NCBI GenBank assembly: GCA_021234155.1
Contig: JAJEKV010000016.1
Location: 3,214,471 to 3,278,470 of the forward strand
Source: Isoetes taiwanensis
Taxonomy: Eukaryota; Streptophyta; Lycopodiopsida; Isoetales; Isoetaceae
Direction: 5' to 3'
Length of the DNA: 64,000 nt
Position numbers and translations under genes: made by a program. Shown here piece by piece: positions 10,781-23,499 of this stretch (position 1 is its first letter; each line of letters begins with the position of its first letter). A model generated the notes under the pieces. That model saw only the letters and a list, made by a program, of their open reading frames with translations. It had not been told where the DNA came from and did not search any database.

Positions 10781-13149
10781 GAAGTCACTTGAAATTGTTT
10801 CTATAAGTCAAAGCTGAAACTTCAAATTACAGGCTAGCAAATATTTTTTATGCGTTAAGCAATTTCTTATATACCAAATTTGAAGTAAAAAATCATTTTC
10901 ATGCAAAAGTTTTAGAATTTCAATTGAAATAACTTTCTGGGAACCATTATTCGTCCACAAGAGACAGAAATTGATCCTCTCATGTTTGACTGACTATATC
11001 TTCTTTCATAAGCTTCGGATTGGAACAAGGTCTTTTGTGTATTCATCCTTACCTCGTATAGAAAAATATTATTATAATAAAAAATAAAAAATAAAAAAAT
11101 CTTTATTGATACAGTTTTACATTATGTAAACATGAAACAAACTAAACAACCTAACCATAACTTTTTTATTTGTTTTCTCTGTGCAATATGGCTGCCATAT
11201 ATGAACATGTAGAAAAGGCACCCCAGAGGATTCACCTTTATATATATATTGGATATGCCATCTACGAAGATGGGGTCAGGTAAAAACCCCTTATTTACCA
11301 CTGTTCTAACATAAAAATCCCTTTTCATACTCCTATCCATCCCTCTACATGTATACCCCATAAAATATTTCTATAGAGAAACTAGTAAACTTTTATATGT
11401 ATTCTCTGCCCATATTCAACTTTAGAGCTTCTTATATATATTCTATACCCCTTAGTGTACTTTTCATGCAACTAATCCTATACTTGCGTATTTGTTTGGT
11501 TATATATACGTAAGCAAATGCTAGTAAAAAACCCTTATAAGTAGTCGGTGATGTTATTTATGCACTACAAATGTGCACCCCCTTGTCTGCCATGACCTAG
11601 CCCTCACTTGCCAGAGAAAAAACCTTTCAAACATTTTGGCTGCCTATCCATTTAGAACCGTACACAAAAGCCCCTATCCTACCTTTCCCATATACATAGG
11701 TTTCTCGTCTACAAAACCATAAACAGAAACTCCCAAACTAATACGATTTTCAAACCATTGCAAATGGGACAACTTATGGGACACTTTATGGCTGGTGTGG
11801 TCAGTGGGGAACAAACATTGACAATTTGCATTTACAAGGTTGTTGTGATTTGCATCTCAGAATACTCCTATTTGTGAACAGATTAATTAAGGAATTTTTG
11901 GAGTGCGAATTGGGTATATGTTAATCTATAAAGTTTTGAAGGATTCAAAATTACATTGTTTTAAGGGGATGGTGGGTCACTGCCTTAAGGAAATACAAAA
12001 ACTGCATCATAAATATGTTTTCCATAACATCACTGATGAGCATATTGTAGAGGGAAAGCGGCTTTGCTATGTATGGGGACCTGGAAAAAATTATTGTTCT
12101 TGATCACAGGAACTTCTTCAAGAATTATTAGGTAACTGGTAGGTTAAATCCTAGATTGATTTACGTTGTCACAAAAATGATTAGAACGGGTACCTTCTCC
12201 GTCTCCACTGCTTGGGTTATTCCGAGCAATTCTGATTTTACCCAAACGAATTGTGTCCATGTTGCCTGGATAATTGCTTGTAAGCCCACATTGCTTCTGC
12301 TAAAGACGTGGCTTGTATTCTTTGTACTCATGTGAGTGCATCAAACCAATTGATTGGATTGGAAAGAGAAAATGCAGGTATTGAATGTGAGATTCCTCTT
12401 GTGAACACGGATTACGTACCCCTTAATGTGGATGACTATATACTTGATGTTGTCTGGTTTTAGTTATAATACTGTTGTTCTAAAATGTGGTGGCGAAATA
12501 GATGGCGCCATCACACTTGTATTGTTTTTATTTGTCATAGTGAGTTTTTGTTTGAGATGACATTTCATTTTGTGGAGGGGTTTCATAGTTACGAGACGCG
12601 GCCATACAAAATGCAACGGGTCCTTAAATTTTAGAACGGCATGAACATAATGGTGGAAATGGAACTGCGAAACAATCTAACTATGAAAGAGAAATAATAT
12701 TGTTAACTAAGCTTTCAAACCCAAATAAATACCACTAATAAGCAGACCTAAGATCTCTACCAGACGGCCAAGTGCCAATGTGACCTAATAGCAGCCAACA
12801 GTGCCACCATGGAAGTGGAACAGGCAGAAGGAAAGTGGCAGCGGAATAGGCAGAAACAGGCAAGGCCGAAACGTAAAGACCCAAAAGTGGGCATAAACAA
12901 CAAGCATGACTGTGTTTCCCTAAAAACCGATCTTGCCCACGGGTAACTACGGCCGTGTTGCCCATACCTTTAAAAACACAGTCGTGGTTGTATTCACTGT
13001 GGCCGAAACGGCAGTGTTTCATTATGAGTTGATTACATGTGGTAGAACAGAATGAACGGAAAGTCTAGAACTTGGCAAGTTGCAAAACTTAGAATGTTGG
13101 TCGCCTTAAGGGGCGCATGCAAAGATACCAGGTATAATCTTGAGTTTTT
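10781..13149. other. No gene recognised
   Basis: AT-rich DNA with short open frames lacking recognisable domains. A GC-richer patch at about 12590-13070 looks like LTR or leader sequence, but I could not find paired ends. Confidence 0.4.
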
Positions 13150-14271
13150 GGCTTTGTGGAAACGTTTGGGTTAGATTCCCAAGGAGCTCCCAAATCGACA
13201 TAGGTTGTGATTCGACTAGCACACGCTCTCATGCCAAATTTTCAATTGGAGATATTACATTAGAAACTGTCAATCCGTACAAATACCTGGGGATAGAAAT
13301 GACATCCAATTACAAATGGACTATTGCAACATCAAAGAGAGCAAATGGGTGGATTGAGAGCACTATTTGCTCTTTTTCGGTCCGTGTGCAGTGTAAATAA
13401 CCTTGAGAGTTGGCATTTTCGCAAGCTGCTTTTTGGTGTATTAGTCAAACCAGTAATGTTGTATGGGTGTCAGGTCTGGGCACCTGGATTAGCAAAATCA
13501 GGTTGGGGATAACTAGAAAGAGATTTTTGGTTGAAGAATTGGGTGTCAAAGCTCAAACACCCTACATCATGCTCTTGGCGAAAACAGGAACAGTTTCAAT
13601 TGAGATTGATGCACTCTGCCAAACGCTTCACTTGGTATGCCGCAGTAATTAAGTGGGCACATAAATGGGGTATATCACCTGGCAGCTGGCCTTATAAATG
13701 GAATGAATTGCAAACTTTTGTATCAGCTAAAGTAGTTGCCAAACTTTGGGAAGACTGTGAAAATAGTGTGAAAGCGGCCTTCTATAAATAAAAAAAAATA
13801 GTCTTGATATCTATGGCGAGCAGCCATATCTTGGGCAAGATATTAGACTAGTTCTGAGAAAAATCATTTCCTCCTACCGCCTCGCCATAGAGACTGGGAG
13901 ATGGCAAAATCTAGCTCGTGAAGATCGGCTATGCCCCTATCGCTTCAGGTTGAAGATGAGACCCACGCCTTGCTCTTTTGCCCATCCTATGAGCATATTG
14001 GGAGGCTTTGGTTGTCATCTTTTGGTAACCTCAAAGACTTCCCGAGGATCTGACCATCCAAATTAGGGATGTACCTAAAGTCTATTTTCAGGGAGAGACT
14101 GGATGTCATACATCTATATGAGCATATGTCACTACTCGAAAACTCTGGGATGTTCATGTTCTGATAATTTTTACAGAGTTCTGTATTCATTTTTTGCCCA
14201 AAAAACCATTGTACTGTTTTGCCATATGGTCCCTCAAATGGCGTGATAATAAATTGATTGATTGATTGATT
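13150..14271 (+). mobile_element. LINE fragment, RT C-terminus to 3' end
   Basis: Reading frames interrupted by frameshifts encode the end of a non-LTR reverse transcriptase. A segment with 'NPYKYLGIEMTSNYKW' (about 13260-13320) is the usual thumb-region YKYLG motif, and 'VLVKPVMLYGCQVWAPG' follows (about 13437-13490). Further on, 'ETHALLFCPSYEHI' (about 13960-14000) is the typical C-terminal H-x-C motif. The element ends in a short (ATTG)n microsatellite tail at 14253-14271. The sequence before the tail resembles the 3' end of the LINE at 36.8-40.1 kb, so the two are probably one family. It is 5'-truncated and dead. Confidence 0.8.
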
Positions 14272-14626
14272 AAGGTTGACCATTACGTATCCAATGCATG
14301 AGCATTTTTATGGGCGTATTTTATACTATTGGTATTCCAATTTTAGGAATTCCCATCACGATGGCTAGGATTTAGCCTCAAATGGTATATTCTAGGTTGG
14401 TCCTAGCATGATAAAGCAAGATTTAGTGATAAAGTAGCTACTTCACTACACCCCAGCGTGCCAAATTCAAAGATGCAGAAACACATTACACGTGGCCTTT
14501 ATGACTACTTATATTAGAAATATACCAAAAGACTCAAAGTGAAAAGATCTAGAACTACCCTTAGGCCAACCGTTTGTGCTCCCCTATTGCAAAAGGACAT
14601 ATACGTAGCAAAAAAAAAGCATAAAC

Positions 14627-14899
14627 TCTATCAAACTTACAACATCTAAGAAGTCTATCAAACTTACAACATCTAAGAAGAGTACTATCTGAATGAAATG
14701 AGTGCAACTATAGGCAAGCCCTAACAACCTAAAGCAGCATATGATTATGCTAATTTTTGATGCAAAACATAAGCTGGCTGACCACACAATAATATCAATA
14801 CTTAACTAGGCAAGCCCTAGCAACCTAAAGCAGCATATAATTATGCTAATTTTTGATGCAAAACATAAGCTGGCTGACCACTCAATAATACCAATACTG
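14627..14899. repeat. Two short tandem duplications
   Basis: A 27 bp unit ('tctatcaaacttacaacatc...') is repeated head to tail at 14627-14653 and 14654-14680. A 91 bp unit starting 'aggcaagcccta' follows at 14712-14802 and again at 14809-14899 with few differences. They are non-coding. Confidence 0.85.
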
Positions 14900-14920
14900 T
14901 TAGATATAGGTAACGTGTCA

Positions 14921-15135
14921 AGGCAGGCAATTTCGCCTCATAAGGGCCCATTTAGGGCAAACCAGGCAAAATTGCCTGCCATATTTTGCCTCATAAGGGG
15001 CCATTAGGGCGAACCAGGCAAAATTGTCTGCCCTGGCATGTCACATTCTCTAACGTAATGCTTCAAAGCAGAGGCTACGAGCCAGGCAAAACTGCCTGCC
15101 TTGGCACATTCTCTAACATAATGCTTCAAGAAAAT
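14921..15135. repeat. Repeated near-palindromic AGGCAAAATTGCCT motif
   Basis: CAGGCAAAATTGCCTG at 14963-14978 recurs with single changes at 15015-15030 and 15083-15098, and a looser form lies at 14921-14938. Each is a near-perfect palindrome. The surrounding 'gcctcataagg...' block repeats with a 53 bp period, and 'cattctctaacrtaatgcttcaa' repeats near 15047 and 15108. The array lies about 480 bp past the stop codon of the SF3B2 gene. Confidence 0.75.
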
Positions 15136-15609
15136 CATTGCAATTTTGTAGAGGCCAAGAAAGAAAGCCATTATCAGAGATAACCTCGGTCCGTAATTAA
15201 ACAAAATAGCCTCTGCCCAAACATTACATATAAAGAATGAAAATGCATTTAGTAAGGCCATTTTCAGACGGGAGGAATGCTAAAATTTCAAGCATGCTCT
15301 TTGATTCCCAGGGCCAGAATTTTTGGAAAACCTTAACTCACCGATGCAAGTTCGGAATACCAAAGTCAACAAAAAAAAAGGGGGTTCTGAACAAGTGTTC
15401 ATATTAACAACTTTGCTCTCAGTTCTCCCGGTATAAAACACTTGAACATAATGTAAGAGGACAAGACAATGTAGAACAGGATCTGGGAATTGTGCACCAA
15501 ATCACTAAATTCCTTTATAATTGTCGTACCGACCTCTATCATTATAGCCAGCGTGATTCCACAGCTCAATTTACAAATGTTATACATGGCTCTGATCCAA
15601 AGCGGCAAT

Positions 15610-18600
15610 TTAAAACTTGAAATCCTTTTGCTTCTTTGACTTTGAATCCTTTTCCATAGCTTTCCGCTTCCTCTTCTTCTCAGCCTGATAACAAGCACCT
15701 TGTCAGCAGCGTGAACATTGACAGAAATTTAACTAGCTTAAATATAAGCTTTTAAGCCATACCTCTGCAACCATGTCACTAAAATCTTCCCTCTGAGAAC
15801 GTAGTTTTTCTTCTTCACGTGCCTCCTCAAACCTGTAGAATGACAGCAAATAGATAAGACTCTCATCTCAACCAGATGGTCCCATCAGCTGAACTGTCAT
15901 AACAAAAGTCCACTTACTTGGCAGCAAGTGCAACATCATCCAACTCCTCAAGTTCCTCCGGACGTAAAGTAATGTCCACCTTATCTGTCTTCTGACTCTT
16001 TATCAAATCAAGCTATGCAGAAAAAAAGGAATGGTCAGCTTGCTTTCCTTGATGTAAAAATTCTAGCTTATTTGTTTTGCCTAAGGATAAGGGGCAAATA
16101 ACAGATCATGCAAACAAAAAGTTACCTTCCTTCCTGCAGCTGCTTTATCTGCTGGTGTAGGAAGAACGTACCTAAATATAACAAGAGAAACCAGTCAGAC
16201 AAAGACAAGCTCATCGAAATATAATATGGTCCATGGCAAAGAAAAATACGTGTGAGCTGAACCCATTATAGTTCCTGCAGATATTTTCTCTTCTTTCTCC
16301 TCAAGGACCTGCAAGGCCAGTATCTTCGTGTGAAGAAGCACAATAAACAGTTCACTACAGATTGTGAAAGGCATAATGCATCTTACTTGATAGAGGGGTT
16401 GGGGTTTGTCTGATTCCTTGCGTTGTACCTTCCTTAGATCAATAACATCTGGTGTCTCCACACCAGTAGGTGTCCTGTTTTCAAGAGGTTTCATATCAGC
16501 TGAGAGCGATAAAATCAAAACAAATGCAACCGAAAGGTAACTTATATACGTTGAAAGACTGTCAACTGATGCTGTTCCTGCTTCAAGCTCCTCCTCATTT
16601 AATTCTTCTTCTTCCTCCTCTTCTTCTTCCTCCTCCTCTTCATCTTCGAGGTCACCCCAATGTTTTGACCTGTCAACTGGCTCATCCTGAAAGACAAAGT
16701 TTATGACATATGCATGCGAGTAGGCCCAAAGAAACTTGAGCAAGACATTTACCTCGTATGTTATGGGTTCTTGTCGAGCACCAAAAACATCACCATACAA
16801 AGGCCGTCCATACTGCACCAACAATGAAGCATAAACATTTCGTACACGTCGGTCACAGATACAAACATTCACATGTGCTTACCTCATCAACAGGTGGTTT
16901 TCCCCATCCACCAGGATGATATCCAAAAGAGGCACCAGCTGGAATAGGAGCATTTAACCCAGGAATCTTTAAGTGTGGATAAGACGGTGGTGGGCCATAC
17001 CTCTGAAATACATGTCGATTGTTAGTGCATCAAATGGTTAAAGGAAAAATGGAAGAGCAACTAGGGAATGAAAGTGATTGCCTGCATATTGATAAGCCAT
17101 GGTGGTGGTGCACCTTCAGGCATTCCCAGTGCTTCTTTCAATTCTCTAGACAATGTGCCTGGTTTCATTTCTCTCAATTTCACCTGTTACAAACAACACG
17201 CAAATGTGCACACAAATCAGCATCATAAGAACCATCGTAATTGTTGAGTAACAAAAAACAGGAATTTGGAGAGGCAAATACTTCAAACTCTTTTCCTTCA
17301 TGGTAGAGATCACCATGCGTAGTTAACTTTGGCTTTGTTTGATACTTGAAAAAGGCATCATGTAGAACCTGCAAACATAAGAAAGAATTATGACACATGA
17401 GTAACGGGTTTGCAGTTTTAGATGTGAATGTGTCTTCTATGTTCTCACCTGGTAATCAATGTCCATTTTGCCAGTTTTTGGCTGCATTTTCTCTCTTTGC
17501 TTCTGCTTTAGCTTTTTGCTATCCTCTTTCTCAATATAAGCCTGCACATCCAGATCCAACAAAAGTTCAAGTAAGGATACACCAAATTAAGATCACCTAA
17601 GAAAAAATGCAACAGACATTTGTAGTTGTATGCACCTACTTTCCCAGCTAAGTACCTGTCTGATTTTCTCTATTCCTGTAGCAGCAATAAAGTCTGGAAG
17701 TTGAAATGGGTGCTTCTCTATTCCACGTTTTCCCTGCAGAGATGCAGATGATTAGCACACAAATAATTAAATAATTGTAGGAAATACTTTGGCCACTACA
17801 CAAATTTATAATTATTCTCTCTCATTCCCAACGGTTCACCAGCCAACCTATAAGTACACTAAAAAACGCAATGAAGAAGTTGCCACGTCCAAAAAATGTC
17901 TGCAGTGAGAAGATCAATAGCTCTAGTCAGAGCACTTTATAACAATCACTTAAAAAAGAGCCTGAAATCCCATGATTTATGAGCCTGATATTAGATGTAC
18001 TGCATGTACCCATCTTATGATACTAAAACCCTGCCCATGCAGAAGAATACTTCCACCAAATAGTCTACATGGAGTATTTCACAGGGCTTCATATTACATA
18101 AAATGCAATGTCTTAAGCATAAAAGTAGGGAGGCCCTCCTGACGCCACCCAACATACCAGTCACTCCTTGCGAGTCAAAACTCTTGTTGAGCCACATCCT
18201 GCAACCACCACATATAGCAAATAAGATGCATGACACCCATGCCAGTGTATGCACACACCAACCAGCTACACACCACAATTGCCCAACCCCACATGCATCA
18301 TACAACTACTACAAACGAGCAGTGAAACTGTTGCAAAGCAAGATATGTCCATTGTGACAAACCTGCAAGAATTTTCGTTTCTGACACCAGTGTCTTGGCA
18401 CTGGAACAGTGTTACGATATGCCTTCAGGAAGACCAATAACCGTGGATCTGCAGCTGTTGCATCCCAAACCTGCAAAGAGAATTGGATGAGTAACTAATG
18501 TTTGAAAAAATACTAAGAACTAGACGAAGAAGATCAAAAGTACCTCTACAACATCTGGTCTTACACATTGTTGTTTCAGTTCTGCAATTTTCATGCGCCG

Positions 18601-19439
18601 TTGAAGCTGCAAAATTGGAACAAGTCAACAAACAGCCCTTCAATTCAATTAAAATATCTAGTTAAAGCCTTATGGTTTTAACCTTTTTCTTTTTGTTTGA
18701 AAGGCCTTTATCTTTCAATTTGTCATCCTCATCTTCGTCATCTTCATCATCAGAGTCACTTTTCTTCTTTGACTCCTCAACAGCCACTCCATCCTCTTTA
18801 GTACCATCCTGCTTAGCAGCTTATAATCAAGACTCCAGCGAGGAAGGTTTTAAGAAGTCAAAGCTAAACCGAATAACTTACATCTTTTGAAGACGGAAAG
18901 ACATCTGCTGGAGATGCAAACTTCTGAAATATTTTCTGAAAGTCTTCAACCAAGGACTTAAAGCCATCATCCTCGAAGGTTGGCATCTCCGAGACATACT
19001 CAATTTCTACATCCTCAACGGTCTATCAGAAGAAAGAAAAATACAGCATTAATACCGCAGTATAGGCAGTACACAAAATGCAGCCTCGGGAAAACACTAA
19101 GAGAGCACCAAAATTCTACTGCATCCCTACATTTACAAACTTATAGCATACAAGGATTACCTCCTTAGCGCCTTCATCTCCCTTTCCGTCGCCGTTTTCA
19201 TCGTCCTTTTCATTTTCAGTACTGTTACCATTTGCAATATGAGCGGAATTTTTGCCTTTCTTCTGCTTCCGACGGCGGCGTCGTTTCTCAGCTTCTTTTA
19301 GACGTTTAGATTCGACGGATCCGTTTGCTTGGGCATCTCCATTTGTGGCGATGGAGCCGTTTTCTTGAGGAGCATCAGCTCCATGTTTGGTAATCTCTAC
19401 GTCTTGATTCAGGGAAGCAACGACAGCTTCGGCTACCAT
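15610..19439 (-). CDS. SF3B2: Splicing factor 3B subunit 2 (SF3b145/SAP145), complete, 18 exons
   Basis: SF3B2 is a core protein of the SF3b part of U2 snRNP. It helps anchor U2 at the intron branch site and acts in the nucleus. Exons (minus strand): 19439-19161, 19022-18882, 18808-18683, 18606-18544, 18470-18363, 17733-17656, 17541-17449, 17368-17282, 17183-17082, 17002-16883, 16812-16753, 16686-16550, 16474-16387, 16308-16250, 16171-16126, 16012-15918, 15832-15763, 15684-15610. Joined they give 1827 nt with no internal stop, about 608 residues, close to plant homologues. The N-terminus is Lys/Arg-rich with an acidic stretch. A DUF382-type region follows (about 195-325), then the PSP proline-rich region (about 330-385, with 'PPPWLINMQRYGPPPSYP'). 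A Glu-rich run lies near 435, then 'TPTGVETPDVIDLRK', and the tail is basic. All introns are GT-AG except the one after exon 9, which has a GC donor. The longest intron is 629 bp. Confidence 0.95.
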
Positions 19440-19486
19440 GGCGATGGAAGAAGCGCCACAAACTACCAGCCCTAATCCGGTGCTTG

Positions 19487-19494
19487 TTTATATA
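19487..19494 (-). promoter_or_regulatory. Candidate TATA box of SF3B2
   Basis: TATATAAA on the minus strand lies about 48 bases upstream of the SF3B2 start codon. If it works, transcription would start roughly 30 bases on and leave a very short 5' leader. This rests on position and match only. Confidence 0.4.
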
Positions 19495-19929
19495 AGCTCA
19501 AGAAAGAAGATATGACTAGTATATTATTTATTACAAGCATTATATTTCTTCTCGTATTTGTTGTGTTGACAAAGGTCTCGCATATTCTTGGGTTCCCCGA
19601 AGGGTTGATGGAATATGCTGTTAGATACTGCTGGATGTGCCAATTCAACGGCCGAGATTTGAAATGTAAGTAGCGTTATGTGGTATGCCTGGGTTTGACG
19701 TCGATTAATGTGAGGGGGTGTTAGGGGTAAAGGGTTCGGACACATGATGCCGTCGATAGGGATTGTTTGCTGTCAATGGTAAAAAAAGAAAGGTTCACAT
19801 GCCAAGTTACGATAGGAAGAGAGCCCTGTTGATAGGGATCCGTTCCACCGGCTCTTGCATCGTATGGAAGGGTTCCCATCAATAAGGATTTCAGGGATAG
19901 CAACACGTGGAAAAAAATTCCCTTTTTTG

Positions 19930-19954
19930 GGTTGCCCCTAGGGGGGCAAACCCT
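19930..19954. repeat. GC-rich palindrome
   Basis: GGGTTGCCCC-TA-GGGGGGCAAACCC is an almost perfect palindrome. A second inverted pair, ACCGCCA/TGGCGGT, lies about 60 bases on (near 20013-20039). The 500 bp upstream of SF3B2 holds no reading frame of note. Confidence 0.6.
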
Positions 19955-20751
19955 TGTTTATGGGCTTTTGGCATATCCAGGTATATGCTAGAATATCCCT
20001 TAGGATATTCGATGACCGCCAAAACTTATGATTGGCGGTAAACTCCCGGTCACTTCAAGTAGTGGGCAACAAGCTCTCAAACCCTCGCTTAATGGAGGTC
20101 TTTTTTCGCGCACTCCCCAAATGGCTTAAATTTGTTGTATTTGTTTGTTCTGCTTTTTTCTACTTCCCTTTGTTACGTCGATGGCGGAATCCTTTTCGTG
20201 ATGCTCTTGCCATAAGGGCAAGGCACCAAATTACGGTACTTATGTTTTATCTCTCTCCTTTGGTTTTTTATTTTATTTTTCATATACCTCGTGAATTTTG
20301 TACTTTAGATAACCTCAAATATCGCCAAATAACTTTTTTTGTGGTTCCCGTTTTTTCTTTTGATGCACTTGCAAGATATCTCAATCAGGTTTGGAGCCAG
20401 ACAATGTTGATGCAAGGCCTCTCTGTAAGCTCTGCTTTATGCTTTTTGTCAAAAAAAGCTTTATGCTTTCTTCCATGTAGCCCCTCTGATTACATGCATT
20501 TGTCGGTCATACATTAACATTCTAGTTTCATAGACCTAGATGATCTCCCTAAGTAAAATTAACCTTTCGTTTCTTTCTTTCTTTGATGATCATTCCAGCT
20601 AGGCGCTAGATGCCAATGAAGTGGTATCATTTTCTAAAGGCGAGTGCACAAAAATGGTATCATTTCCCAGGTTCCCGGCTTCTCAATTCTTTAATACATG
20701 TTGGAACATCTATCTTTCATGAGCATAGCGAGGAACAAGCGGCATGATTTT

Positions 20752-23499
20752 CTTTTTCCCACTCTGCATTGAGCACAACTATAAGCTTTATCCATAATGC
20801 ACTCAATGGAGGCTCTATTATAGACACTGCCCTAGTTGACATGTATGGCAAGCTTGGAGGCATGGAGGATGTGTGGAAGATATTTAATAGAATCAATGAA
20901 AAAGGACACACCATCATGGAATGCCATGATTTCTATGTGCTCACAAGCACAAGCATGGGAGAGATTCTGGTGCCTTTAGAAGTATGCTATTGGAGAATAT
21001 GGTGCCTGACAACTTTACATATGTAAACCTTCTTGATGCATGTGGGAGTCAATCAATGCTTGGAGAGGGTAAGTGCATCCACAGTCTCATTATTGAATAT
21101 GGATATGAGTCAGATGTATATATTAGTAATGCTCTTATTAGTATGTATGGTAATTGCGGGAAGCTGCATGATGCACGAGCCTGTTTTGAAAGAATGCTCC
21201 CAAGAAATGCAAACATGTGAAGGAAAAGCATGCTTTTTGGATTGAGTTTTCAAATGTGATCTACTAAATAGGGGTCCCACTTGTTCTAATGTGAATCTAC
21301 GAATTTAGGGAAATGAAGGCTTGGAAGTTCTTTCAAATTAAGCGTAGGACAAAATGAGGGATTGTTGAAGAGACATGTTAGCAAATTAAAGTAGGTCACA
21401 ACAGGTTTGTTCATGTCTACTTGTGATTTATAGGAGTACTTGGGAAGCATACGTGAAGGATAGAGGGCAATGAAAGTACTTATGATTGGACTTGGAGGTG
21501 AGTGTACTACCAAGTCCTTCTAGGCATTTTAAAGGTTTAGGTTTCCAATATTGAGGTATGGGCTCACGATGGATTGCGCCACTCAGGCGAGCGATCATGG
21601 AGCATAACCTTTTGTCCGGTCAGTTGAAGGCTACCATTTTTTGTGCCTTTTGGTTCATTGTTGGATTAAATAAATTCAAGAAATGAGGAAGTCGGGGTTA
21701 TAAAGATGGTTTATATATATTTTACGCATGTCTACAAGGCTAATTACAACAACGGCAAAGGACATGGTGAGTTCCAAGGCCGCAGCTAGACCATCTCAAG
21801 GAATTAAGGAGGCTTCCATTATCTGAGAGAACATTCTTGTTGAGCAGGCATGCCGGCTTAAGTTCTCGGCTTGAGGCTGCTGCCCAAGACATAAAGGGCG
21901 CTTGAAAATTGGTAATGGATAACATTAATTATCCGGTGCTTTTGAGTTACATTCACCTGTGATTTCAAAGAGTTTTTCCTTTTTAATTTGCGGAAACGTA
22001 AAAGAGAATATAGAGCGAGAAAATGAGAAGGTTGTACAAAAATTAGTGTGAATTGTCTCCCAGCTTGTTGGTATGGATAACTTTAATCCAATAATTTTGT
22101 AGTCAATGAGCAAGCAGATTGAAGCATGGGCATCAAGTTACAAAATTTCAATGTTTCCAAAGAAAGGTTATCATCTTATGTTTCTCCCTTTTAATATATT
22201 TCATTCGGTTTTAGATTTTTAGTGGAAAAATATTTTTGTGTTCCTTGCTTATTCTTTCATTTGCTTGTAATTGCAGGCTTAGAAGAGTTAAAAGAGAGGA
22301 TTTTATGTTTGAAGGCGATATGTGCTTCACAGTTTGAGATTATAAGCTTTTACGGTTGATCATGAGTCTAACTTCCACAAGCCCTTTCGAATATGAATGA
22401 TATGATAAATGGCCATCTTGGAAACTTGAACAATGTGAGATTGTATTTTGAACATTAAAGCGGCTTATGTAATGTGTCACTCAAAGAGTGTGGGTTTAGG
22501 TATTTGCGATTATTGCTGTGCGGCATCAAAAAGCCAGCTTTGTTGGTTGGTTTCAATCGGAATGGCAGAGCAACAATCTGAATTGGCGCATTTGCCCAAA
22601 GAGCGGGGAGGTTGGTTGAACAAGTATAATGAATGTTTTAGGTCTTCTTTAGGTTATTTATTTTATTATTACTCCTTCCAGTTGCATTTAAGAGTAGAAA
22701 GGTTTGGGCTTGATTCTCACCGTCATGAAGGATTTCTTTGTAAGCCTTGATGGAAATATTTTCTGAGTTGGGGCAATACATGGATGCTTCCCAAAGGACA
22801 CGTGATCAATCTCTTGCTGATCTACATCAAGCTTATGAGGTTGCTATTGCTAGAAGAGTAAATAAAAGATTTACATAAAAATGGAACACATATTAATATT
22901 CTTTCATTATAGGACCAGCATGGGCAGGCAAGACGACGAATCCATTTATTTAATAATTACAAATCTATTGGCAGGCACTATGCATGAAACAAGAGAATTT
23001 GTGAATCCATTGTTGTTGATCTTATCTTATCCACTCAATATCTTACATTATAATATTTTTTGATTGCTGCTAGAGTGAAGAATTTAAGGGACGACTCAAG
23101 AGGAGTCCAAAGTCCTACATCAAGGAATGACAAAGGCCCATGAAGTTACATGCAAAAGCACAAGAGCGACTTCATGCATTCAATGATGAAGCAGAAGCAC
23201 AACATGGATATGGAGGAGAATCCTTGCGCTTTTTCCATGAAATGCATTCCGACGGCCATGCTCCAGATGTTGTTTCTCTTGTTAGCATTTTTTCTGCATG
23301 CAGACATAGTGGATTAACTAATGAAGCTTGCTATTTCTCTGTGTCTTTAAGTCAAGACTATTCCATCAAACAAACTATGGAGCATTATAACTGCATGATT
23401 TGCCTTCTTAGACAGACGGAATCTGTGGATATAGCTGAGGACTTGATGAACTATATGCCATTTATACTCACATCTCTATCATGGTCAAATTTCTTCTGA
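20752..23499 (+). pseudogene. PLS-class PPR protein pseudogene, split
   Basis: PPR proteins of this class bind organelle RNA, often for C-to-U editing. Two blocks remain. The first, at 20752-21220, carries degenerate PPR motifs such as 'TALVDMYGKLGGMEDVWKIF', then after a frameshift near 20930-20984 'PDNFTYVNLLDACGSQ' and 'SDVYISNALISMYGNCGKL'. The second, at about 23197-23499, carries 'HGYGGESLRFFHEMHSDG' and the end-type sequence 'QTMEHYNCMICLLRQ'. In an intact gene these blocks would be nearly adjacent. Here about 1.97 kb of unrelated AT-rich DNA separates them, and the first block ends in a stop. No upstream PPR repeats or DYW domain are visible. This is a decayed, interrupted copy. Confidence 0.8.
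21221..23196. other. Unidentified insertion inside PPR pseudogene
   Basis: About 2 kb of AT-rich sequence separates the two PPR blocks. It has only short reading frames and no transposase or RT motif that I recognise. I could not define terminal repeats or a target-site duplication. A non-autonomous element or a rearrangement is equally possible. Confidence 0.4.

Noticed and set aside
12735-13022. 95-codon minus-strand frame
   Set aside because: GC-rich repeat-like sequence with Cys/His by composition; spacing does not form a zinc finger.
16195-16872. 225-codon minus-strand frame with a Glu run
   Set aside because: It reads through introns of SF3B2; only parts are exons. Splice signals and conservation define the true exons.
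16470-18890. Plus-strand frames over the SF3B2 gene
   Set aside because: Antisense shadows of exons, rich in Ser/Leu/Pro because of the acidic and basic stretches on the coding strand.
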